Assembly: GCF_964355755.1 (NCBI RefSeq)
Contig: NC_092671.1
Location: 19,804,001-19,868,000, forward strand
Reading direction: 5' to 3'
Origin: Antedon mediterranea
Taxonomy: Eukaryota; Echinodermata; Crinoidea; Comatulida; Antedonidae
DNA: 64,000 bases
This document shows positions 43,685-58,700 of this stretch, one piece after another (positions within the stretch are counted from its first letter, which is position 1; each line of letters starts with the position of its first letter). Below the pieces are notes generated by a model. The model did no database searches and had not been told where the DNA came from. It saw only the letters and a list, made by a program, of their open reading frames with translations. The translations under genes were made by a program, and so were the position numbers.

Positions 43685-46600
43685 CTAATGAAGAATATTG
43701 ATACTTGCGGTATATGGTAATAATTGTATTGGGAAATGTATAGAAACATAGCATTTTTTTGAACTTGCAATTCTCTGTTAAAATAAACATGTGTACTTTA
43801 ACATAGAAAGGTGAGTAATAATACAGAATCAAAACAAATACTAGTTATACAGTAAGAGCGCGCTAGGCGTTCAGGTCAAAATGTATTGACAATTAAAAGA
43901 AACCTATATTTATACCAGAGCCACTAACCCTGCATTGTTCGTTAGTGTTATTAAATCGATTCACATGTCAGGTATCCCTAATGACCTGTGAGCTTTAATG
44001 TAGGGGAAGTACTGAGTGTCTTAGACATTGTCAATGTTTGAAGGACTATTATCCATTGCCTTACCTTTCCAGTTTCCATCTGGTGGATAATCTTGTACAT
44101 AGCAGGACGGAATAACAATGTCTGCTAGACGTCCACTTGAAGGGTTGCAAGCAAAGATCACGTAACTAACTGCATCGTCCAACTTCTTAGTTATGACAAA
44201 ACCCCGATCGTAATAATCTGCAGAATTATATGCAATTATTATGTGGAAAATTTCTCCGTAAATACTCACGAGATTTACTATTTCCCATGGGTGTTTTTAC
44301 ATTGTTTTTATACTACATTAATTTAAATATGCGTTACATTTGTAACATTTTAATAATGTATTTACTTAGAATTGACGAGTAATTTGACCCAAGGGACGGA
44401 TCGTTCAAAAATTCCAACTTACCTATAACTGGACAGTTAGTAGGATTACGGACGCACACACTATGTTTCCCGTCTTCACATTTATAAGCGCCAGCAACGC
44501 AACAGTCGCATTGATTAGATCCCGAGTCGTAATGGCATACACATGTCTGAGTGTTCGCCCATTTGCTGTACCTCATCATGGGTTCTTTCGCAGGGTTTGG
44601 CGGGCATACATTTTCCTCTGAAGAAAAAATACCATTGCGATAAATAAAACTTTTTTTTGCCGAAATCGTTTTAACAGATAGTGTGACATATTTACAGCCG
44701 TTTACGATAGTAGAGCATTGTAGCTACTTTGTTGGAAAAAAAGCCTATAAACAATTTGGCAGGGTTCTATATTTTTTTCTATGTTATTGTTTTTATTCTG
44801 TTGAGTGATGTATAGGTATCACTTTTACTTAAGAATTGGCCATTAAGTTTTAATACGTACTAAAGTATTTAACAGAAATACATAAAAGGTTTGGTAAGCA
44901 TGACTCAGAAACGTATAGATTTTCACATTAGTGTTTTAACGATTTAATTGTGGAAACATTTAACGAACCAATTTGGCGCCTTCTCTGTGTTGAACAATTA
45001 AATAACCATGAAACTACCTTCTTGAATAGGATATTCGCAGATAGCTGGTAGGATAGCGGTACAATCCATAATGTCCCAGTCCCCTAGATCAGTACTGACA
45101 TCTCTTGCATCATATACGTCTATAAAAGCCGCAGCTGCACAGTCTTCAGTCACGCTGTTCCATGGTCTGTTTGGTAGCCATTTTGTGTAAGACGCTGTCG
45201 AACCGTCTATCCACTTAAAAACATTATTACTCTAAAACAATGTACATAGTCATATCAATAAACCAGACTTATGTTAAACTGTACAATATCATATTTAAAT
45301 TATTGTTACTGGTATCTTAAATTATATGGCAATAACTTTGCCGTGGGATATTTTCAACGACGACCATATCAGTGTTTACCAATTTGTACTTAATAGTTAG
45401 TTTAGTTAATTTCTGTAAGGTAGTGCGTACTTATTAGTCTTTAATCATTGTTTATGACTGACACTTTATGACGCATGGAAGTAAAACACAATATCCATGT
45501 CATACTCACTCCAACGTCTTTCAGGCCAATCCAGTATTTGTAAGGAGATAGTATTGGAACAAGACCGCGAAGGAATTGTTGTTCAAAAGCATCTTCAATC
45601 ATGACTAATTGCGCAAAGTCTTCTTCACACGCCACATTTGCTGCATCCCAACTTTCTAGCGTGCTGTTGAACACTTGGTAACACGTTTTCATGTAAGGTG
45701 TATAACCCGAACGACATAAATCTAAGTCGAAGTATAAGAGGTATTATATTATTACTAGAGTAAATATCCAATACTCTGATTTTTGTTGTTGTTAGTCCAC
45801 TCAGTATCACAGATAATTTCTCTAATAAAACTTATTGCCTGGGTTTATAAGACACATGCGACGCTGTATCTATAATTTGTTTATGTTACTAGATACATAG
45901 AGATATTATAGTTCACTATAATATCTCTATGGTAGATACCGTAGCGCCATGAGCTCCACATGGGTGGGGGACACGGCGCTATACAAGTTTTCTTTTTATA
46001 TTATTATTATTTATTATTATTACAATTGATGTGCCGCAGAATTTCACCACATCCAGTCTCCAGGCCGGCTTGGTGCATTCCTTTTACGAGGTTTCCACGT
46101 TCAACCTATACAAACTCTTAATAATGTGTACAACATAAACTTACCACCTCCAGAATCTGGTCTATCCGAATACTTAAATTGAAAATGACTTGTGGAACTT
46201 AAAACTTTAGCACTATTTATAGTTGAGAACCACAGCAAATCAGCCAGCCCAGCAAAGCGATGAGTGCCTGCAGCACTGTTTCCATTTTTGTCTATTCCTA
46301 GACGTACACGGAAGGTTGGTTTTGCCGCAATCGGAATAGTTCCAAGCTGCAAAATACATATGAAATGTTACTTAATACTACACTGTTATTTACTTTTATT
46401 TTTAGAAAACCTCTGCCTACTTATATATAATTCATTTAAGACTTTTACAGAAATATAAACGACCCAGCAATCTGTAATAACATAACAATTTAATTGTTAA
46501 ACATAGAAAAATCAGCAAAAGGTAAAGAGTGTACCTTTGTGCATGATATCCAAGTTTGTTCAATTACGCCGATGGGAATAAGTATAATATATATAATTAG

Positions 46601-49600
46601 GATCTATTCTGTGCCTGTGGACAGGAATAAAAGAAATAAAACAATAGAGGCATAAGGCGTGGTGAATAGAGGGTGTAGATAGTATTGTGTATATCAGCTG
46701 GATCTCAATGGAGATACAACAAAAAAGCGAAAAGCTAAATCAAAACGATAAAGTAAAACAGGCAGAAAAGTTAGCAGAGCTTTCGGGCAACACTAGCCCT
46801 TCATCAGTGCAAGTGAAGGAATTTGGATAACGTCATAGTATAAGAACTTGCAAGTGCTGCCTGGGTGGACAGGAATAAAAGAAATACAACAAAAAGAGAC
46901 AGGGTGTTGAATGGTGGGGGGAGACTGAATAAGAATAGAAAACATAGAAGGTAGCTTGGTAGAGATATAAACAATTTTGGAATGAAACTAAAAAAACAGC
47001 TTAAATGGTGGTTAATATTAAAACTTATATTTTGGTAGTCAATGGAATAATTTTACCGATCAGGGAGTATGTTCCTAATGTTAAGTCCAAAAGGTTTTGT
47101 GGTTTAAGTTGTAATTCCCACTGGTTTTCTTTGTCTTTGCGAGTTTTGTCGCTCCATTTGACATCGCGGTCTATTGCAATAACTCTGAAATTTACAATCG
47201 AGTGACCAGCTAAATTAAAATGTTTGGCTACAGGTTGATCAAGCTTTAATGTTTTGATAGCTGATCTATGTTGTGTCATTCTCATACGGAGAGTGTTTTT
47301 TGTTTCTCCGACGTACTGTTTGCCACAAATATTACAGTATATGAGATAAATGACGTTTTTGGTTAGACAATTAATTGATTGTCTTATCCGAAAAATGCGG
47401 CCAGTTTGGTTACTCAGTAGAATCAACCAATGATCAAGTTTTGCAAGATTTGCCGCAAAGGTGACTGCCCAAATTTTGGCTGTCATGAGAGTTAATTTCA
47501 CTCTTAAATTTGGATCTGACAAATATATCACGAAGGTTGGGAGGTCTACGAAATGCAATAATGGGTGGTTTCGGAAAAACAGTCCTGAGACGTTCTGTGG
47601 ACTGTAGAATGGGCATATGTTTCTCAATAATAGCCCGTAATGGAGGCAACCTAGGGTGATAGGTTTTTGAATTTTTTGGCACACGTGGTTTGTACGTCAG
47701 TGTTTGACACCGAGGAATATCTTTTGCTTTCTTGTAATTTCTATTCCGGAGATGTCCGGTTAGTTCTTCCATAGAGATATTATAGTGAACTCAATATCTC
47801 TATGGTTCTTCGGTACGATTCTGAAAATCTAAATCTGAAGAACAGATACGTCTGATACGTAATGCTTGACTGTACGGTATGTTTTTAGTACAGTGTCGAG
47901 GGTGACAACTGCTAGGGAGCAGGTACATATTTTTATCCGTGGGTTTACGGAATAGGTCAGTTTTGAGTGTACCATTTTCTATGGTCACTATAGTGTCCAA
48001 AAAAATCAACGCTACTAGTGGATTTTGTAGCTCTAAATTTGATAGTTGGGTGGGCTGAATTAATATTGGGAAGAAAAGATTCCAAATTATCTTCACCATG
48101 GGTCCAGATCATGAAGATGTCGTCAATGTATCTAAACCAAACAAGTGGCTTATTTGGTTGGAGGGACAGAAAATTGGCCTCAAATTGTCCCATAAATAAA
48201 TTTGCAAAAGATGGCGCCATTTTTGTGCCCATCGCTGTGCCATGAATTTGAAGGTAATGGTCATTTTCAAAAATAAAATTATTGTTGGTTAAAATCAACA
48301 CGACTTCTCGTAAATGAGCTTTAGTAGGCGTTTGGCCTGGAATTTGTTTGTAATTGAAAATACATGTGTCGGCTCCTTCTTCGTGAGGGATATTAGTATA
48401 CAATGATGAAACATCTAATGTAGCCAGAACAGAATTATTAGGTAAATTTTGAATTTGGTTAATTTTGCGGATAAAGTCCGTGGAGTCCTGAATGTATGAA
48501 GGGAGATCAGTCACATATGGTCTAAGTAAATCATCCACATATTCAGAAATTTTCTCTGTAGCAGTGCCATTGCCCGAAATAATGGGTCTACCGGGATTGC
48601 CTGCTTTGTGGATTTTAGATAGGAAATAAAATCTACCTGGAACTGGATTGACCTGTGCCAAATGAGGTCCAATCTTAGGATCGATGTAGTGTTTTTTAAC
48701 CATCACAGAAACAGATTTGGCCACCTTATCTGGAATTTCCGGGGTGGGATCCGTTGTAAGTTTACGATAATGAAGAGGATTGTTTAGCTGTCTTAAGGAC
48801 TCCTCTTCATAAAATTTGATGTCCATGGCAACAGTGGCAGAACCTTTATCAGCGGGTTTAATGATAATATCATTACGCTGACGCAATTTGGCAATGGCCT
48901 GCCTCGGGAAGTTGTTTTGTACATCCTCCTTAATAGCCTGAATAAATGTTTCTAAAGCTGGACAACGATTTTTAGGTGGATTCCAGGAACTTTTTGGTTT
49001 AAATTTGTTAGCGGTGCCTTCGTTTTGCGTGGTGCTGCTGTCTGAATTAGCAAAATGTTCACGTAATCGTAATCTTCTGGAGAAAGACTCCATATCCAAA
49101 GATAGTTGTTGTGCGCCGACCTGCCTTGGTTTTGGGCAGAATTTAAGTCCTCGGGAAAGAAGTTTGTTCTCTCCTTCAGAAAGTCGGCAATTAATTTCAA
49201 CAACTGAATCAGAGGTGTTGCTCCGATTCTTGTTATAAGTCCGAACGAACCTTCTGCAGGGTTTCCTAAAAGCCCTGAAATCATCCGAAGGTAGAGTCAT
49301 TTGTGTTGAAATGACCAAGTCTGCAGGTAGACCAAATGTGTGATGTCCCCTTTGGGCCATTACCGTTGATTGCTTACGGCCATCATTGGCGATAATACTG
49401 AGTTTGTTTTGAAACTCGGATGCAGGAAGTTCTCTTTTCAACTTCTTAGTTCTAGAGTGAATTTCAACGTCAAACTCAGTGAGGATTTTGCAGCAATTGC
49501 CAATTTGGATCTCATTGAGTTGACAAAGCATTTTTGTGAAGGACAGCGTTCCAACGAGAACGCATGTCATTATCTGCAAATCGAATACCAGATGTGACAT

Positions 49601-49703
49601 AAAATTGAAGTCCTTTAGGGGCCGAATGATTAGAACGATGTAAAAGAAAAGTATGTAAATGGTGACGATACCTGACACACACACATATATATATATATAT
49701 ATC

Positions 49704-49734
<31 letters not shown>

Positions 49735-52700
49735 CCAAAGGCAAATTACTGAAAAAAATGACAATGCTGTGGGTATCAGTGGCTGGATCTCAATGGAGAT
49801 ACAAAAATAAAAAGCGAACAGCTAAATCAAAACGATAAAGTAAACAGGCAGAAAAGTTAGCAGAGCTTTCGGGCAACACTAGCCCTTCATCAGTGCAAGT
49901 AGTACAGGAAAACTATGAAATATGGTTGAAAAAATTGCAACCGAATTTATTTCACCACAATGCATTTCTATAAGGTCCCTATATGAACATATTAAAAGTC
50001 TAGAAAAATCCAGGTAGGGGAAATAGGTTTTTTAAAACACAATGGCCGCCAATGTCGAAAATGCCTAAAAGAGGACAAAAAAACATAAATAGTAGATCTA
50101 ATTCAATTTAATAATCAACTTTATAGCGGTTTTTACAATGATTTTTATATTTCTTTACAGTTTTGAAGATCTGAACTACAATATACACATTATTTTAAGT
50201 GCTGTTAATTAGAAAATGGCCGCAAAACAAATGTTTAAGTATCTAGATATATCCCTATTGTTATAATATATAAAACGTAGTCCTTCCTATGCTTAATGCA
50301 TAGGATTACGGTGTCTAATAATAAATCAGTTCATTTACATTTGTACTGTTATAACAATATATTACAACATTGGTGGTACCAGTGGGGAGGGGTATAGGGA
50401 TGCGAGATCATATGGGAAGGGTGAGGGAGTCTGTCCGGCCCCCCATCCCCTCTCCCCAATTGGCTATTTTCGGGAGTATATGTAGACAATATGATGATAT
50501 TTCCTAATATAAAACATACCCCATTGAGTGCTGTTTCAAGGATTTTCATTTTTAAAAGTGACTAAAACTACCCTTTACTGGTATAATATTGTCGGAACTT
50601 CTGGGTGCGCTTCCATTGATGGCCCAGCCAATTGATGCTAGCTGCGCTCTCCCCCCCCCCCCCCAGCCCCCTTATCGGGAAAATCCTTGTGCCATCACTG
50701 GACTACAATCTATTATTGTATTTATTCGGATAAATGCTACATTTAGAAAAATCGAACAAACTCCCCCATAAGACATCATTTTGAATAACCTACACCAGCG
50801 CACCCCCTCCCCTGCCCCCATCGGACATCATTTTGAATTTATTTCGTCGAATGTACGACCCACCACATTCATATTATACATAATATTGTGTTTTAACACA
50901 TCTCTATTTGTAATAGAATTCACTGAATGACATGATGGTGTTGTATTTGTTCATATCTAAAGGGTGTATTTATTTGATTATACATGTTAACACATTACAC
51001 CCACAAAAATAAACGCCTCTCCGAATAAACTCCTCACGACGATTACACGCCCCCACTACCCTCCTTAAAAATCAACCACCAAGGGCATTTATTCAAATAA
51101 ATGCGGTAATTTCACTTTCATCTTGTCAGTATCTCATCCTCCATATATTGGTGGTGGGGAATTGAGCATGTGCTGATGCCGTGGCATTCTTAAAAAATAG
51201 TGGAGCAGCAGTCCAACCCATATTTTCTGCAACTGCAATTCATTTTACTACAACCTTATTTACAGGTACATCTAATCAACTTTAATAGTTTCTCTGGTGC
51301 TGGTAGTAAATTTGTCATCAATACTTTCCATCCCTAGTCTGTGGGTTGAAGAGTATTTCCTATCCACTGCTATAGGCCCTACCTGGTAATAAAGACTCAC
51401 GAAATAACATTTTGGAGCAAGGGAATAGATTTGCTTTTTGCAACTTTCTCAAAGAAAAGTAGGCTGTCTAAAGTCTCCATTGACTTCCCTCCATATATAG
51501 CTACCAATGCCAAATACATACAACTCCAACTGTGATGATTTTCCAGCTTTTCCTAAACCAAATTTACTTACGGCCCATAATTATATAAACACAAGAGTTT
51601 ACTTTGCCTTCACATAACGTAACAAACATACATGGTACATAATAAATGTCTTGAAATGTTGCTGTTTCGGGCCAAGAGGTTTGATGTAGCAGTGCTCCCC
51701 CATTGATAACATACAGTGGGCAGTGAGATGAAGGTTTCTGAGTAGTCTAGCAGTGTGTATGGAGTCGATGGAGTAAAAGAGGGCTGCAGGAAAAGTACAA
51801 GGTTCTTTTTCAACAAATGATGCATTGTGTATGACTGTCTCACATAGCCATCAATGATGAAATAGTATATGTGAGGGAATGTGCACTGCTTCTCTATTGA
51901 TGAATATGGTTGATTTTGACCCATGTGTAATAATGTTCTTTCCTGTTCAATTAATATTCTGTCACGGTTGCTTTCATTGATTTAATACTGTATGTTCTCG
52001 ATGGGGGAGCACTGTGAATGCATGTAAAGTCTTTCCTTGGTGTGAAGCTCTGTAAAAATTAATTTGCTTTTTATACATGGGATCCAGGGATGTGATGCTA
52101 CATCCCATCTATTTGTTAAAAAAAAAGGTGTTAATCTTAAAAAGTCACCTGGGCAGTAGTATGCTTACAAACTCTGTAAAACCAAACGTCTTGAAAAAAA
52201 AAAAAGAATCCATCGCTTCAGAGGAATTGGCATTGGTAGCGCTATGGAGGAATACGTTCTAGGAGAAAGTAGCAAAAAGCAAAACCGCACTTGAAATAAA
52301 GTCTATTCCCCCCAACAACAAATGCTGCAAAATGTCATTCCCTGCGTGTATATTACCATGGTACAGCAGTGGATAGAAAATACTCTTCAACCCACAGACT
52401 GGGGGATGGAAAGTTACAAATGGCGTGATGTGTCCATTGATGACAAATTTACCACCAGTTACCACTGTTTGTGACGAATACCACGGCATCATCAGCACAT
52501 GCTTAATTCCTACCTATAGACAGAGGATGATAACTGGACAATGAAAATGAATGGATTAATAGATTGTAAAATTGTATAATTCTATTGTAAATGAACTGTT
52601 TTATTAGACACCATAGTCCTGCATTATAATGCATAGGACTACGTTGTCTATTATTATAACCGTGGTGATATCTTGATACTTAAATTTGTGTTTTTGCTGC

Positions 52701-55700
52701 TAAATAGCACTTAAATTAATATGTATATTGCAGTTTAAATGTTTGACACTAAAGAAATATAAAAAGCATTATAAAAACTGCTATCAAGTGGTAATTAGAT
52801 ATGTTTTTTGTTCATTTTTAGACATTTTTCACCATTGGCGGCCATTTTGTTTAAAAAAAACCTATTTCCCCTACCTGGATTTTTCTAGACTTTTAGTATG
52901 TTCATATAGGGACCTTATAGAAATGCATTGTGATGAAAAAAATTCTGTTGCAATTTTTTCAACCTTTTACTGATTCTGAGAATATCTTTCCTGTACTAAA
53001 GTGATATATATATATATATATATGTTCAAGAAAAAAAGAAATCGCTCCTTAAGGGGAAAAAAAGAACAAAAGATTTTTTTCCTATGGGTGTATATATATA
53101 CTTCTCATATGAAGAACAGTATACCAATTGTCTATACCATTGAATAAAAACTGAAAACGTTACGTCAATTTACTGAATGTCGCTTTTACGTAAATTAATA
53201 ATTATGTTTAATTCTAAGCATGTTATTTTTAGAATGGCAGCAGAGCCATATATATGTCTGATGTCACTGTAACAATCAGGAGAACAACTTACATCAAATC
53301 GAACAGGAGTTGGGCCAGGCATATTTGCATTTACCGCTGGTGGCTGAAACAGTTCTGTGTATTCTGATTCCAGGCTAATATACTGGACATTCCTCGACGT
53401 AAGCAATGTGAAAGTTGTGTCTACTGCTTTTCCCGTTGAAATATCATCATGCCAAATTGTAATAAGTAGTATTACATCATCACTAGAACATAGACCAACA
53501 TACACTATTATTCTATTCTGTAGCACATCAATAAATTTAATTTTTATTATTATTATATTTTTTTATTTATAGTGCCTTCATTGGATAAAACAACTGTGCA
53601 GCTGAAATGTTTAGTTCAGTATGTAGTTAGGCCTACGTTTGACAGTTCGTCAACGATCAATAAAAAACACGATTATTGAAATATGTCAATGATTAAATAA
53701 TACATCAAAATGTTAGACGTTATAAAGACGCCATCGTTTGTTAATTAATTGATTGAAAAAAAATAATTAGATCACTTCCTCATACTCATATTTTCTAATT
53801 TTGTTCACCAGTGTCAGTCTCTATTCTTATTATGTACCTTACTAGTATTCAATAAAATTCAATTAAAAAAATTACTTTTTATAAAATGAATTAGTTTCGT
53901 ATGATATCTTGAACGACATCTTAGGTTTTGGATCTACATGAATTAGTGTATGAACGGGCACTTCTCCCACCCATATGTTACCCCCGTCGCCAATCAGCAC
54001 TCCAAGTCCTAACCAGTACTCAGAACCATTGACCATCGCGTCTGTATCGTCAAGGACAACCTCTACTTCTAACGCTAAGACGTTAATTGAAGAGTCTTGG
54101 TCATTCACCTTAATAAACCCGTCAAACTGTGTCACTGACCAGTCCTTAAGGATGCCGTAGTCATCATCATTAGCAACGTACTGTGTCTTAAGAGCGTAGT
54201 AGCAGAACTCTGTAGAATATGTACAGAGTAAAGTGTTACTAACAAACGAAACCGACACTTTGTTAATACTCCACTGCTTGCTGCTTGTATTTGTTGAAAA
54301 GTTGTATGGCATCAAAACTTCCAGTGTAGGATCAGCGGTACCTTTTGGAAACTCAAAAATAAGGTTTATGTGCACTTTTTGACCAACGTTAACATAAACA
54401 CTTCCATCTGCAGACTGCTCAGTAACGTACATCACAAAACGCGGTAGTTTACTGTAAACTGCTTTAGTAGCTCCTTCCGCTCTGATGAAGCCTTTGAGTG
54501 AGTCATTGATTTCAGCCTTAATGGTAACTCGTAAAAGAACTCCAGGTTTTAAATTAGCTAAAAAAAAAACCCAATTTTAGAAATTTTACAACTTAAAACA
54601 AAACATTTTGTTTTTTTAAACATTCAGACAAATATGATGATACCATTTATTAATCATAAATTGTTCTGTGTTGTGTGTTTAATACCCTAATTAATGTATG
54701 CGGTGTATGCCTAGTCTATTTACTGGATATATTATGTAGTAAGGTATGTAATACTGTATATAAAAAATCATTTTAAATATTATATGATGGGATGGGACAA
54801 AATTCGTTTAAACAGTATAATTTTAGTTTTGTAATGTATAGTAGACTAAAATACCAATCTATTAAATAGGTCACTTGTTAAAATTAGTATTTTGTTTTTG
54901 TTATAATATACAGTTTAAATACCATTAACAGTAGAATTGATGCTCCCTATGAATTCAATGTCACTCGTAAAATATTCATCGTTGCTAAATGACAAAACAA
55001 GTTCTTCAGGAGAGCCAAAGCTGACTTGAAAGTCGTCCTACAGAAAAACATTTACATACATTTATATCTAAACATTAAGGTATGCATAAATACAGTTAGT
55101 CTACAGGCAACGAATCAGGTTAGTGTGAAATGTTAAAAGTAAGAAATCTGCATGTTGTGGAATCGGTGAGAAATAATTAGGTGAACACGTTGTTGCAATA
55201 TGTTGTCTTTATTACTTTTATTATTCAACAACTGTGTTGGGTTGTCCAAAGGGTTCCAAATAACAAATAAAGATGATTACACTGCATGAATATCTCACAC
55301 GATACCAAATTGTATATAATTTCGTTCAGCCTGCGTATTGTACGCGCACTAGCACGCAACTCACGAATTGAAAACAAATGACGTCATGACATCCTAGCCC
55401 CCTAAACAAGTGACGGATGGTCACAACTAGTAACAATAAGTAAGTCTACAACTTTAAATATAACAATGAAAAGTTTATAAATGTCAATTACACTTTAAAT
55501 CATCAATCACAGTGGTCAAGGAACATCATCTGATCCACATATCACTACATGTCTAAACGTTCGGTGCTCTTCATTAGCATGATCAACTTAGTAACCGGTT
55601 TCTTAGCATTGGTACCATCTACAAATCTTATGTCAACAATCCTAACAAGGTCATCTTTCCCTAGCTAAACTTTACTGACTTCTGCCATTTTCCAACTACC

Positions 55701-58700
55701 ACGTTTCTTGTTCTCACCAATGACAAGCACTATGTCGCCTTCCATTACATTCTCCATTGATTTCTGCCATTTAAGTCTTGGTGAGAGCTTATGGATACAC
55801 TCTATCCATCGGTGCCAGAAACCATTCACCATAGAGTTACACATTTCTCTCTCGTTTTCTCAAATTTCCATAGAATTCTTCACACGGTACTTCCGGACAC
55901 TGTAAATCACATCTTCCAATCAGGAAATGATTAGGAGTCAATGGCGGGTGATCCAGGGGCGATGATGACTTGGCTGTCAAAGGTCGACTATTGATAAGAC
56001 CAGATATCTGACAGAACACCGTCTCCCATTCAACAAATGTTAGTCTATCAGCTTTCACCAACTGTCTCATGCCTTTCTTCACCTCTTGAACCAAGCGCTC
56101 AACAGCTCCACCTGGTGGTCCAAATTTCCACTGCACATTATAACGTTGGCATTGTTCTCGTATCTTCGTCTAGTCTAGTCTCAAATTCAACTCATTTATT
56201 GTATTGTCAGCCCCTCTGAAACATGTGCCATTGTCACTCACTAACAAAGATGGTGCTCTTCTGATGCTTACAAATCGTTCTATTGCTTGTAGGAACGCTT
56301 GAGTAGTAAGATCTTGGACACAGGTTAAGTGTACAGCTCTAGTTACGGCACATGTAAAAACTGCACAATATCCTTTTGTGGTGGTATTTTTGTTAAGTTT
56401 TACGTTAACTGGGCCCAGATAGTCTACGAGTGTGGAACTAAATGGCGGTGAGCATGGTTTCACTCGGAAGTCTGGTAGGTCAGCCATCTTCTGCTCTATT
56501 GGCTTCCCTTTGTGTCTCATACAAATAGTACATTGTCGTACAACTGTTTTTGAGATGTTGATATCCCCAATAATCCAAAACTTCTTTCTGACCTCTGATG
56601 CGGTTTGCAGGTGGCCCCCATGTAAAGAGTGTCTGTGTCGATCCCGAACAATCAGTAAACTGATATGGCTTCCCTTCGGTAGTAGGTAAGGGTGTCTTAT
56701 GTCATACGACAGTGGTGCATTCTTAATCCGTCCACCAACACGGTACACTCCTTCTTTCTCATCGAAGACTGGATCTAGCTTCATGATGTTGTTATCATTG
56801 AAATTTATCTCAGCTTGTCCCTGTCGGATCCAAAGCAACTCAGCTTCCTTCAATGCATGTGGTGAAGGCCATTCAGAAATTTGTGAAGTTAACTTCGTTA
56901 ACCATTGGTTCTTTGGTAACTGCTTTAAGGACACAACTCTTGCTGTGACCATCTTAAGTTTTGGCCAACTAGAAAACTTGGTGGGATCAAGTATTCTTTC
57001 AAATTCAGGGATAGCCTTTATTTTGAGTGTTAGTGTCTTAGCATTACGGACATGGAATTTCTTTTGTTCTCCATCTTCAGGAGCTACTTGAACATTTGTG
57101 GGAGTTTTAGGCCAAGAGATTGGTGATGATCGTAGGAACCCTGGTCCATCGATGACTTGTTTCATATCGTCAATGTTTCCTCCTCTTGAAACAATATCTA
57201 TAGTGTTCTGTTCTGATGGTACAAAGGCAATATCTTTGATCGGGTCAAATTCAGAAGTGATCTCACCTACACGGTATGCAACGTACGATCGGAAAGATTT
57301 AGATTGACCTCTCAGCCAACTGATGGCAGTCATACTGTCTGTCCAAATCTTTGAATAAACTATGTCAAACCTCAAAGCATTCTTTACAGTGAGCATCAGC
57401 CTTGAAAGCAGCAGAATTGCTTGAAGTTTTTTTCTGGGGATGCTTGATTGTTTAAGAGGTGTTAGTCTGGCTCGGGCGCACACAAACGACAAATAAGTTT
57501 CAGATGACTCTTCATGTGACGACCTTAGCCAAACTCCGATACCCATAGCATCTTCTGAAGCATCACTTGCACCATGCAGAGATACTTTTGGTAATGGTCT
57601 TTTTCCTCTAAATGGCTTTGGAATAAGACATCTTGGAATTTCTATGTCAATTGCTTTTTCAAGGTCTTTATTGATTTCACTGAGAATAGCACAAAGTTCA
57701 CCTCTCTTGTTAAGTGGTGTATCCCAATCAATGTTTAGTTGTCACAGTTTTTGTAACAGTGTTTTCGGTCGGACAAGGATACCGGAAAGCATACCGAATA
57801 CGTCATAGGAAGAAGCGGTTTGTTTCAGGATGCTACGTTTAGTTGGGATTAGACCTTGAATTAGTTTTACCTCTTTGACCTTTAGAGTGTCGTTCACAAG
57901 GTCCCACTTTGTTCCCAAAGCTGTTGCAGCAGTGGCGTCTTCTGATTCGTCACACAAATTCCTAACGTTGGATTGCCATTTCCTGATATTGAAGTTTCGT
58001 TTCTTCAGAGTCTCAGTGAGTTTAGACTTTAAGTTTTCAGCCTCATTAGCATCAGTAACAGATTCATTCAAATCATCCATGTAAAACTGGTCAGTAACAA
58101 TTCTTTCTAATTGTTCATCACCACCGGGCGCATGCTCAGGTACTACATGCCTCAAAGTCACAATAGCCGCAGTTGGTGATGGCTTGTCACCAAATGTAAC
58201 TAACAGTCGTCAACTCGTACACTTGAATTGGATGGTTAGGATTCTCTCTGAACACAAATCGATGAAAGCGGGCATCATCAGAACTGATTTTAATAGCCTG
58301 GAACATCTTACTAATGTCAGCGATTATACCAACTTCGTTTTCTCGGAATCGTAGGGCAACATTAAATAGATCAGTATTAACATTTTCTCCATTATATAAA
58401 TAATCATTAAGAGAATGGCCTTGAAATCTTGCCTTTCCATCATATACTACTCTCACATGTGTTGTTTTGGATTCTTTGGTTACGGCAAAGTGTGGTAGAA
58501 ACCACATCTTCCTTCCAGCCTCTCTATCTCTTTGTAGCTCTGCTTCTGTCACTCGACGAGAGACACCTCTTTTCAGTTGATCTCTCATTTGTTCGCAATA
58601 CACTTCCCATTCTATGCTCCTATTCTCAAATTGCTTTTCTAGGCTCTTCAGTCTCTTCACAGCATACCCATAGTTATCTGGAAGGTCATTTGGTGCCCTT

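Larger units (their letters stand above)
46600..49900 (-). mobile_element. Penelope-like retroelement, copy 2
   Basis: Minus strand. Terminal direct repeats lie at 49782-49900 and 46697-46814, in the same orientation, as in Penelope pseudo-LTRs. Between them is one decayed ORF set encoding RT followed by GIY-YIG endonuclease. The trailing region repeats GTGGACAGGAATAAAAGAAA (about 46617 and 46867). It sits in intron 4 of the lectin gene, directly abutting the giant palindrome at 49901. Confidence 0.85.

Noticed and set aside
50345-51115. Separate transposon inside the left arm of the giant palindrome
   Set aside because: The extra 770 bp has no clear termini or duplication; it may be a deletion from the right arm instead.
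55708-57307. Plus-strand open frames across the BEL element
   Set aside because: They are antisense shadows of the integrase and RNase H coding strand.
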